Shown here piece after piece: positions 57,721 through 64,000 of a stretch of DNA of 64,000 bases. This stretch comes from Chersky-806 sp038252255. Lineage in GTDB: Bacteria; Actinomycetota; Acidimicrobiia; IMCC26256; JAENVU01. The notes below the pieces were generated by a model. The model saw nothing but the letters and a program-made list of their open reading frames with translations, was not told the DNA's origin and made no database searches. The translations under genes were made by a program, and so were the position numbers. The stretch lies in contig JBBSAM010000012.1 of assembly GCA_038252255.1 (NCBI GenBank), positions 62,001-126,000 on the forward strand, read 5' to 3'. The stretch's first letter is position 1. Every line of letters begins with the position of its first letter.

Positions 57721-58259
57721 AGCACCCCTTCCGCTGGGTTGCGCTCGCAGTGGGAGTGGGTGTCTGCGTCCTCGCGATCGTGCTGGCCGTCACGGTCAGC
57801 ACCGATCCGCACTCGGAGCAGAACGTGAGCCGGCTGGTGGGGAAGCGGGCGCCGGCATTCTCGGTCGTCGGCCTCGACGGGAAGGCGGTGACCTCCCGGA
57901 GTCTCGCAGGCAAGACCGTGGTCGTGAACTTCTGGAACTCGTGGTGCATTCCCTGCCGCCAGGAGCACGACGCGCTGGTGGCTTGGTATGCGGACCATCA
58001 CGACGACCCGTCCATCGTCCTGCTGGGCATCGTGCGCGAAGACACCCAGCGTGCGGTGCGGGACTACGTGAACCAGCAGGGCGTCACCTGGCCGGTCGCG
58101 TTCGACCCGGGCGGCAAGGCGTCACTCGACTTCGGCACCCGCGGTCAGCCCGAGACCTACGCCATCGGCCCCGACGGTGTGGTGGCCGCCTCGAAGTACG
58201 GGCCGGTGACCCCCAACGTGCTCGACCAGATGGTGGCGTACGCGCAGGGGACGGCGTAG
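57717..58259 (+). CDS. ccmG: Thiol-disulfide oxidoreductase CcmG/DsbE
   Basis: 180 residues from GTG 57717, overlapping the ccmF stop. An N-terminal anchor is followed by a thioredoxin fold with redox motif WCIPC (Cys77 and Cys80) and the acidic-loop pattern of reducing CcmG proteins, then a cis-Pro in GQPETYAI. It keeps apocytochrome or CcmH cysteines reduced on the outer face. It follows CcmF directly, as in proteobacterial operons. Confidence 0.92.
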   Translation: MKHPFRWVALAVGVGVCVLAIVLAVTVSTDPHSEQNVSRLVGKRAPAFSVVGLDGKAVTSRSLAGKTVVVNFWNSWCIPCRQEHDALVAWYADHHDDPSIVLLGIVREDTQRAVRDYVNQQGVTWPVAFDPGGKASLDFGTRGQPETYAIGPDGVVAASKYGPVTPNVLDQMVAYAQGTA

Positions 58260-58262
58260 CTC

Positions 58263-58715
58263 GTGCGACGGTGGTTGCCCTGGATCGTCCTGGCTGTCCT
58301 GGTGGTCGGCGCGATCGCGTACGCCAGCTGGCCGCGGGGCGGCGAGGAGTCCCTGTCGGCGCACACCCTCCGCATCGCCTCGGAGCTGCGGTGCGTGGAC
58401 TGTGAGAGCCTCTCGGTCGCCGACAGCGCGACACAGTCCGCGCGAGCCACTCGTGCCGACATCCGGTCCCGGATCAGCCACGGCGAGAGCGACAGCGAGA
58501 TCCGCCAGGTGTACGTGGACCGCTACGGCGAGACGGTGCTGCTCAAGCCCTCGAGCGAGGGCCTCGGCGCGCTCGTCTGGGCGCTGCCCATCGCCGCGCT
58601 CGTCCTCGGCGCCGGTGGCATCGTCATCGCGTTGCGCCGGTGGGGTCGCCAGCCTCGCCTCGCAGCATCACCCGAGGACGAGGCACTCGTAGCGCAGGAG
58701 CGGGCCCGGCAGTGA
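58263..58715 (+). CDS. ccmH: Cytochrome c maturation thiol protein CcmH
   Basis: 150 residues from GTG 58263. An N-terminal helix is followed by the redox motif LRCVDCESLSVADSA (Cys44 and Cys47; usual form LRCPVCQ) and a helical bundle (IRSRISHGESDSEIRQVYVDRYGETVLLKP). A second helix (ALVWALPIAALVLGAGGIVIAL) closes the protein. It works with CcmG to reduce and present apocytochrome c to CcmF. The change from P-V to V-D in the CxxC spacer is unusual. Confidence 0.9.
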   Translation: MRRWLPWIVLAVLVVGAIAYASWPRGGEESLSAHTLRIASELRCVDCESLSVADSATQSARATRADIRSRISHGESDSEIRQVYVDRYGETVLLKPSSEGLGALVWALPIAALVLGAGGIVIALRRWGRQPRLAASPEDEALVAQERARQ

Positions 58716-59488
58716 AGGAGCTGGAGACCGAGGGCGCGCGCGAAGAGGAGCGCCAGTTCCTCCTGCGGTCGCTCGACGATCTCGAGGCGGAGCGGGTGGC
58801 CGGCAACATCGACGACGAGACCTACCAGCAACTGCACGACGACTACACGGCCCGCGCCGCGATCACGGTGAGGGCGATGCGCGACGACAAGGACGCCGAT
58901 GACGCCGCGACGGAGTCGCCGCCCCCGTCACGCGCGCGCCGGGTGCTCGTGATCGGTGGGCTGATCGTGTTCGCGGCGGTCGCCGCAACGACGATGGCGT
59001 TCGCACTGGGGGCTCGCCTTCCCGGCCAGACGATCACCGGCAACTCGCAGGCCCGGTCGAACGTGACCGTGCAGCAGCGGCTGCGGGCGCTCGAGGCAAC
59101 GGTCGCGAAGCTTCCCAACGACGCCGGGGCCCGGCTCGCACTCGCCCGCTTCCGGCTCGGCCAGCGCGACCTCGCCGGTGCGCTCCAGGACTACCAGGCG
59201 GCCGCCGGTCTCGACCCCACGAACGCGGAGCCGTTCGCGTACAGCGGTTGGATCATCCGGCTCCAGGGCTTCCCCGACCAGGGCCTCCAGCTCCTCGACA
59301 AGGCGGTCTCGGTCGACGGCGCCTACCCGGATGCCCATTTCTTCCGCGGGTTCGTCCTGCTCCGGGACAAGAAAGATCCCAAGGCCGCGATCCCGGAGTT
59401 CCAGCAGTACCTTGTGGCCGCGCCCGGCTCACCGCTCGCCGATCAGGTCCGGAGCCTGCTCGCCGAAGCGGAGGGAGCCGGCAAGTGA
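58712..59488 (+). CDS. CcmI-like TPR protein
   Basis: 258 residues from GTG 58712, overlapping the ccmH stop. An N-terminal coiled segment (EEERQFLLRSLDDLEAERVAGNIDDETYQQLHDDY) typical of CcmI is followed by one helix (RVLVIGGLIVFAAVAATTMAFALGA) and about three TPRs (LALARFRLGQRDLAGALQDYQAAAGLDP, FAYSGWIIRLQGFPDQGLQLLDKAV, HFFRGFVLLRDKKDPKAAIPEFQQYL). In System I this type of protein binds apocytochrome c and presents it to CcmFH. Last gene of the operon. Confidence 0.85.
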   Translation: MKELETEGAREEERQFLLRSLDDLEAERVAGNIDDETYQQLHDDYTARAAITVRAMRDDKDADDAATESPPPSRARRVLVIGGLIVFAAVAATTMAFALGARLPGQTITGNSQARSNVTVQQRLRALEATVAKLPNDAGARLALARFRLGQRDLAGALQDYQAAAGLDPTNAEPFAYSGWIIRLQGFPDQGLQLLDKAVSVDGAYPDAHFFRGFVLLRDKKDPKAAIPEFQQYLVAAPGSPLADQVRSLLAEAEGAGK

Positions 59489-59537
59489 CCCGACATCTCG
59501 CCCTGCCATGCCACGCCGAATCACTGAGGAGACCCCC

Positions 59538-60014
59538 GTGTCCGAGCCCCCCGAGTACCAGATCGACGGCACCAAGATCTACCGCACCACCATCGAGACC
59601 AACCGCGGCACGATCGTCGCGGACCTCGACCCGCAGCTCGCGGCGAACACCGTCAACAACTTCGTCGGCCTGGCCCGCAAGGGGTACTACGACGGCCTCA
59701 CGTTCCACCGCGTCGTCCCCGGCTTCGTGATCCAGGGCGGTTGCCCCGAAGGCACCGGCACCGGCGGCCCCGGCTACAAGTTCCGCGACGAGGACGTCAA
59801 GGGTGAGTACACGCTCGGTGCGTTCGCGATGGCCAACGCCGGACCGAACACGAACGGCTCGCAGTTCTTCATCACCATCGACGACTGCACGCGCAAGCTC
59901 ACCAAGGACTACAACCTCTTCGGCTACGTCATCGAGGGCATGGACGTCGCCCAGAAGACCGAGGTCGGCGACGTGATGAGCTCGGTGAAGGTCGAGGAGA
60001 TCGACCGGGCCTAA
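59538..60014 (+). CDS. Peptidyl-prolyl cis-trans isomerase (cyclophilin)
   Basis: 158 residues from GTG 59538, preceded by GAGGAG 8 nt upstream; ATG 59508 is weaker. Cyclophilin residues are present: TVNNFVGLARKGYYDGLTFHRVVPGFVIQGGCPEGTGTGGPGYKFRDE (Arg in FHRV, Phe-x-x-Gln in GFVIQGG) and AMANAGPNTNGSQFFI. It is cytoplasmic, with no signal peptide. It accelerates proline isomerisation during folding. It follows the ccm operon by about 50 nt but is probably independent. Confidence 0.93.
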   Translation: MSEPPEYQIDGTKIYRTTIETNRGTIVADLDPQLAANTVNNFVGLARKGYYDGLTFHRVVPGFVIQGGCPEGTGTGGPGYKFRDEDVKGEYTLGAFAMANAGPNTNGSQFFITIDDCTRKLTKDYNLFGYVIEGMDVAQKTEVGDVMSSVKVEEIDRA

Positions 60015-60082
60015 TTCCAAGATCTCCGTCGGCCGATCGGTCGACAACGGGTTCTCCGGCGGCCGGCGGCTGCTTCCGCTAT

Positions 60083-60116
60083 TTGTATTGGGCTTGACGA
60101 AACAAGTACAATACAA
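60083..60116 (+). promoter_or_regulatory. GntR operator and leaderless promoter
   Basis: TTGTATTGGGCTTG (60083-60096) and CAAGTACAATACAA (60103-60116) form an imperfect 14-bp inverted repeat (12 of 14 pair) around a 6-nt centre. TTGTAT (60083-60088) and TACAAT (60107-60112) are spaced 18 bp as -35 and -10, and GTG 60120 lies 7 nt after the -10. The operator thus covers the promoter: a repressor and autoregulation arrangement. The patch is markedly AT-rich against its surroundings. Confidence 0.75.
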
Positions 60117-60119
60117 GTC

Positions 60120-60836
60120 GTGAGGTACCTGGAGCTGGCCGACACCCTGCGCGACCGGATCGCCTCGGGCGTGCGCGGCCCGCTGGCCAGCGAGGCCGAG
60201 CTGGGGCGGGAGTACGGCGTCAGCCGGGTCACCGTCCGCCGGGCGCTCGAGCTGCTGCGCGACGAGGGGCTGGTCACCGCCCGTCAGGGTGTGGGCTGGT
60301 TCGTCGCGGTGGACCCGGTCCGCCAGTCGCTCGGGCGGGTGACGACGGTGGAGGCCGCGCTCGAAGCGGCCGGGGCCGAGTCCAGTCGCCGGGTGCTCGA
60401 GTTCGCGTTCGAGCCCGCGCCGCCCGACATCGCCAAGACCCTCGACCTGCCGGCCGACGGCGAGGTCCTGCGCGTCACCCGTCTGAACCTCGCCGACGGC
60501 GAGCCGTTCGCCGTGGTGACGGTGTGGGTCGCCGCGACGCTGGGTGCGCAGCTGAGCCGGTCCGACGTCGAGCGATCGACCTTCTACGACCTCCTTCCGC
60601 TCCAGGGCGTCGAACCCGGTCGGGTGGTGCAGACGATCACCGCGCTCGAGGCGGAGCAACCGACCGCGCGCCGTCTCGGTGTCCGTGTCGGCTCGCCGCT
60701 GCTGGCCTGCCGGAGGGTCACCTACGATCGCCACGGACACGCGGTCATCGTCGCCGAGCACCGCTACGCGGCCCACCTCACCGCGCTCGAAGTCGAATTT
60801 CCCGCTACGCAGACCCCCGGAGGCCGCAATGCCTGA
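60120..60836 (+). CDS. GntR/HutC-family transcriptional regulator
   Basis: 238 residues from GTG 60120 with no leader. An N-terminal winged helix (LADTLRDRIASGVRGPLASEAELGREYGVSRVTVRRALELLRDEGLVTARQGVGWFVA) is followed by a UTRA ligand domain (EVLRVTRLNLADGEPFAVVTVWVAATLGAQL, LLACRRVTYDRHGHAVIVAEHRYAAHLTALEVEF). Its stop overlaps the aconitase start by 8 nt, so the two are one unit. Through the palindrome over its own promoter it would control aconitase as well as itself in response to a small ligand, possibly a sugar or TCA-related acid (inference). Confidence 0.9.
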   Translation: MRYLELADTLRDRIASGVRGPLASEAELGREYGVSRVTVRRALELLRDEGLVTARQGVGWFVAVDPVRQSLGRVTTVEAALEAAGAESSRRVLEFAFEPAPPDIAKTLDLPADGEVLRVTRLNLADGEPFAVVTVWVAATLGAQLSRSDVERSTFYDLLPLQGVEPGRVVQTITALEAEQPTARRLGVRVGSPLLACRRVTYDRHGHAVIVAEHRYAAHLTALEVEFPATQTPGGRNA

Positions 60837-63114
60837 AGCAGTTGAGCCGTTCACGCCCCTCTCGCTCGTCCGCGACGCCTACACGCGCTACCCGGAGCGC
60901 CTCGCGGTCATTCGAGAGCGGCTGAAGCGGCCGCTGACGTACGCGGAGAAGGTGGTGTTCGCCCACGCGGACGACCCCGCGACGATCGGCCTCGAGCGGG
61001 GCGAGGACTACGGCGACTACCGCCCCGACCGGGTGGCGATGCAGGACGCGACCGCGCAGATGGCGCTGCTGCAGTTCACGCTGGCCAAGCTGCCGACCGT
61101 CGCGACGCCCACCACTGTGCATTGCGACCATCTCATCCAGGCCCGTATCGGCGCCGACGTCGACCTGAAGACCGCGCTCGACACGAACTCCGAGGTGTAC
61201 GAGTTCCTGCGGTCCGTGAGCGCGAAGTACGGCATCGGGTTCTGGAAGCCCGGGTCCGGGATCATCCACCAGGTCGTGCTGGAGCAGTACGCGTTCCCCG
61301 GCGGGATGATGATCGGCACGGACAGCCACACCCCGAATGCCGGCGGCCTCGGCATGGTGGCGATCGGCGTCGGTGGCGCGGACGCGGTCGACGTGATGGC
61401 CGGGTGGCCGTTCAACACGCGCGCGCCGAAGGTCATCGGCGTCCGGCTCACCGGCAACCTGTCCGGGTGGGCGGCGGCCAAGGACGTGATCCTGAAGGTC
61501 GCCGGCATCCTCACCGTCAAGGGTGGGACCGGTGCGATCGTCGAGTACTTCGGACCGGGAACCGAGTCCATCTCGGCCACGGGCAAGGCGACGATCTGCA
61601 ACATGGGCGCGGAGATCGGCGCAACCTGCTCGATCTTCCCGTACGACGCGCGCATGGCGATGTACCTCAAGGCGACGCAGCGCGAGGAGCTCGCCGACCT
61701 CGCGGACCAGTACGCCGAGCACCTGCGCAACGACCCCGAGATCGACGACGACCCCGAGCGGTACTACGACCGGGTGATCGACATCAACCTCTCCGAGCTC
61801 GAGCCGCATCTCGTCGGCCCGCACACTCCGGACCTGGACCGGCCGATCTCGGACGTGCGCGAGGCGGTGCGCACGGAGGGCTACCCGGCGGAGATCTCCT
61901 ACGCGCTCGTCGGCTCGTGCACGAACTCGAGCTACGAGGACATCGGGCGCGCGGCCAACGTGGCGCGCCAGGCCTCGGCGCACGGGCTGCGGGTGAAGAC
62001 CCCTCTCCTCATCACCCCGGGCTCCGAGCAGGTGCGGGCGACGATCGAGCGTGACGGCCTGCTCGCCGATCTCGAGGCCATCGGTGCGACCGTGCTCGCG
62101 AACGCGTGCGGGCCGTGCATCGGCCAATGGCAGCGCGACGACATCGTGAAGGGTGAGGTCAACACGATCGTCTCCTCCTTCAACCGCAACTTCCCGGCCC
62201 GCAACGACGGCAACGCCGCGACGCTGTCTTTCATCGGGTCGCCCGAGACCGTCACGGCCATGGCGCTGACCGGCCGGCTCGACGTGGACTTCGTGCACGA
62301 GCCGGTCGAGTCGGAGGACGGTGTCAAGGTGCAGCTCGTTGCACCGAGCGCGGACGAGCTGCCGTCGCGCGGCTTCGATCCCGGCGAGTCAGGATTCGCG
62401 GCGCCGTCGAGCGACCCCGGCTCAGTGCAGATCGTCGTGAAGCCGGACTCCGAGCGGCTGCAGCTGCTCGAGCCCTTCCCCGCGTGGGACGGCAAGGACT
62501 TCATCGGCCTCCAGGTCCTGCTCAAGGCGAGCGGCAAGTGCACGACCGACCACATCTCGCCGGCCGGCCCGTGGCTGCGCTACCGCGGGCACCTCGAGAA
62601 CATCTCCGGCAACCTGTTCATCGGTGCGAACAACGCGTTCGCACTCGACGAGCCGGGTCTCGGCGTGGACGTGCGGGACCACTCGGTGACGAAGCTCCCG
62701 GACCTGGCGAAGGCGTACAAGGCCGCAGGCATCTCCTGGGTCGCGATCGGCGACGAGAACTACGGCGAGGGCTCGTCACGGGAGCACGCGGCGATGGAGC
62801 CACGCTTCATGGGGGGCCGGGCCGTCATCGTGCGTTCCTTCGCCCGCATCCACGAGGCGAACCTCAAGAAGCAGGGGGTGCTCGCCCTCACCTTCGCCGA
62901 CCCGCTGGACTACGAGCGGGTGCTCGTAGACGACAAAGTGGACATCCTCGGCCTTGACGCGCTCGCACCCGGCCGAACTGTCAAGGTGATCCTCCGGCAC
63001 GTCGATGGTCGCTCAGACGAGATCGAGACGACACACACGATGTCGGAGGAGCACATCAGTTGGTTCATCGCGGGGTCAGCCCTCAATCTCCTGGCGGCGC
63101 AGCAGCAGACGTAG
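60829..63114 (+). CDS. acn: Aconitate hydratase, mitochondrial/AcnA-like type
   Basis: 761 residues. The [4Fe-4S] ligands are Cys364 (VGSCTNSS), Cys427 and Cys430 (NACGPCIGQW). Substrate blocks are present: GTDSHTPNAGGLGMVAIGVGGADAV and the C-terminal swivel domain GDENYGEGSSREHAAMEPRFMGGRAVIVRSFARIHEANLKKQGVL. It interconverts citrate and isocitrate in the TCA cycle. Its length and motif order fit the mitochondrial-like aconitase group. ATG 60829 lies inside the GntR end (ATGCCTGA overlap). The MMPL frame begins inside its 3' end. Confidence 0.95.
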   Translation: MPEAVEPFTPLSLVRDAYTRYPERLAVIRERLKRPLTYAEKVVFAHADDPATIGLERGEDYGDYRPDRVAMQDATAQMALLQFTLAKLPTVATPTTVHCDHLIQARIGADVDLKTALDTNSEVYEFLRSVSAKYGIGFWKPGSGIIHQVVLEQYAFPGGMMIGTDSHTPNAGGLGMVAIGVGGADAVDVMAGWPFNTRAPKVIGVRLTGNLSGWAAAKDVILKVAGILTVKGGTGAIVEYFGPGTESISATGKATICNMGAEIGATCSIFPYDARMAMYLKATQREELADLADQYAEHLRNDPEIDDDPERYYDRVIDINLSELEPHLVGPHTPDLDRPISDVREAVRTEGYPAEISYALVGSCTNSSYEDIGRAANVARQASAHGLRVKTPLLITPGSEQVRATIERDGLLADLEAIGATVLANACGPCIGQWQRDDIVKGEVNTIVSSFNRNFPARNDGNAATLSFIGSPETVTAMALTGRLDVDFVHEPVESEDGVKVQLVAPSADELPSRGFDPGESGFAAPSSDPGSVQIVVKPDSERLQLLEPFPAWDGKDFIGLQVLLKASGKCTTDHISPAGPWLRYRGHLENISGNLFIGANNAFALDEPGLGVDVRDHSVTKLPDLAKAYKAAGISWVAIGDENYGEGSSREHAAMEPRFMGGRAVIVRSFARIHEANLKKQGVLALTFADPLDYERVLVDDKVDILGLDALAPGRTVKVILRHVDGRSDEIETTHTMSEEHISWFIAGSALNLLAAQQQT

Positions 63115-64000
63115 CCGACCGCGCGCGCCCACACGGGCTCGAACGGCTGGGTCGCTTCTCGGCGAAGCGCCGCTGGATCGTCCTCGGCGTCTGGCTGCTG
63201 ATCGCGATCGTGCTCGGAGTCGGCTCGGCCGGCGCGGGCAAGCCGTTCCGTGACGTGTTCACGATTCCCGGTACCGACGCGCAGGCATCGGTCAACGTGC
63301 TCGCCAAGAAGTTCCCCAGCGAGAACCTGCCGAACGCGACCGTCGCGTTCCGCGACGCGTCGGGCGCGGTGTCCGAGGCGGACCTCGCCGCGGCAGCCGC
63401 TGCCGTCGGCAAGCTGCCCCAGGTGCAGAGCGTCGGGACGCCGCGCATCTCGCCGAACGGCCACATCGCGATGTTCAGCGTCACCTACGGCGTGGAGCTC
63501 GCGGACCTCTCGTCGGGCTTGGTCGACCACCTCGAGCGCGCCACCGCGCCCGCGCGATTGGCTGGTCTCGAGGTGGTCTACGGCGGGCAGGCGGTGGACT
63601 TCGTGCAGCAGAAGACGGCGCCGAAGAACCACGCCGACGAGATCGGGCTCCTCGCGGCCGTCATCATCCTGCTGTTCGTGTTCGGCACCGTGGTTGCCGC
63701 GATCCTGCCGCTGAGCATCGCGCTCATCGGCGTCACGATCGCCACCTTCATCCTCACGATCATCGCCACCTCGGTCACGGTGGGTACCGTCGCGCCAATC
63801 CTCGGCACGATGATCGGCCTGGGTGTCGGGATCGACTATTCCTTGCTCATCGTCAGCCGGTTCCGCCAGGAGCGCGACGCCGGCCTGGACGTCCACGACG
63901 CGATCGGCGTGTCGATCGGCACTGCTGGCTCCGCTTCGTTGTTCGCCGGGATGTGCGTCGCGATCGCGCTCTGTGGCTTGTACATCGCGGGTGTCCCGTA
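63060..64000 (+). CDS. MMPL-family RND transporter, partial (3' end off the window)
   Basis: At least 313 residues, open to the right edge. The frame starts at TTG 63060, preceded by GGAGG 9 nt upstream, and overlaps the aconitase end by 55 nt. A first helix (RWIVLGVWLLIAIVLGVGSAGAG) is followed by an external domain (FRDVFTIPGTDAQASVNVLAKKFPS...VVYGGQAVDFVQQ) and helices AAVIILLFVFGTVVAAILPLSIALIGVTIATFILTIIA, then the MMPL signature GTMIGLGVGIDYSLLIVSRFRQERDAG. It exports lipids or other hydrophobic compounds by proton motive force. The true start could be further in; no better start codon with a ribosome-binding site is seen. Confidence 0.88.
   Translation, partial: MVHRGVSPQSPGGAAADVADRARPHGLERLGRFSAKRRWIVLGVWLLIAIVLGVGSAGAGKPFRDVFTIPGTDAQASVNVLAKKFPSENLPNATVAFRDASGAVSEADLAAAAAAVGKLPQVQSVGTPRISPNGHIAMFSVTYGVELADLSSGLVDHLERATAPARLAGLEVVYGGQAVDFVQQKTAPKNHADEIGLLAAVIILLFVFGTVVAAILPLSIALIGVTIATFILTIIATSVTVGTVAPILGTMIGLGVGIDYSLLIVSRFRQERDAGLDVHDAIGVSIGTAGSASLFAGMCVAIALCGLYIAGVP

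Noticed and set aside
1..64000. CRISPR arrays, tRNA or rRNA genes, insertion sequences, prophage
   Set aside because: No regularly spaced repeats, cloverleaf or rRNA-like segments, transposase motifs or phage genes were recognised on reading.

Overview
The window is GC-rich throughout, with many GTG and TTG starts, stop/start overlaps of the GTGA and ATGA type, and several genes that appear to lack a leader and Shine-Dalgarno. Together with the gene content (DUF7144 membrane protein, DUF5317, MalT-type LuxR regulator, sortase, MMPL transporter, CaiB CoA transferases, tandem Clp-N protein) this points to an actinobacterium. An Acidimicrobiia-like or other deep-branching lineage fits better than Streptomyces or Mycobacterium, because a complete System I cytochrome c maturation operon is present. 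The taxonomic call is inference. No rRNA, tRNA, CRISPR array, insertion sequence or phage gene was found.

Layout. (1) 1-20.6 kb looks like a stress and energy-limitation block: a frameshifted LolA-like gene, an aldo/keto reductase with a flavin oxidase, glutamate decarboxylase, a K+ channel, a small lipoprotein, a DUF2252 protein, a ClC channel with a three-part membrane fusion protein, a DUF7144/SnoaL pair, a LuxR/MalT regulator, a GH15 trehalase-like enzyme, an SDR, and cydAB. Most divergent promoters here carry the same 7-5-7 palindrome (ATCAYCC-N5-GGRTGAT). Six good copies and one degenerate copy were found, mostly oriented toward a downstream gene. Two of them have a -10-like hexamer 21-22 nt downstream, so they look like activator sites of one regulon. 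(2) 20.6-22.4 kb holds a 2OG-Fe(II) oxygenase and a ribbon-helix-helix/Clp-N fusion with a tandem operator at its start codon. (3) 22.4-34.9 kb is an acyl-CoA catabolic region: two acyl-CoA dehydrogenases, two small MaoC hydratase subunits, two class III CoA transferases, an HMG-CoA-synthase-like/DUF35 fusion, a thiolase, a hydrolase and a possible oxygenase. The architecture resembles actinobacterial steroid side-chain beta-oxidation. (4) 34.9-46.3 kb is mixed: a secreted seven-repeat propeller, membrane proteins, TetR, an aldo/keto reductase, a zinc alcohol dehydrogenase, a glycosyltransferase, and an HD-GYP-like membrane protein followed by its degenerate paralogue.

(5) 46.4-51.8 kb: two enoyl-CoA hydratases, an acyl-CoA carboxylase carboxyltransferase, a stand-alone biotinyl-domain protein, a class III aminotransferase and a GNAT. 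(6) 51.9-59.5 kb: a sortase, then a tightly overlapped ccmABCDEFGH operon with a CcmI-like TPR gene for cytochrome c maturation. (7) 59.5-64 kb: a cyclophilin, a GntR regulator with a palindromic operator and apparently leaderless start overlapping aconitase, and the 5' part of an MMPL transporter running off the right edge.
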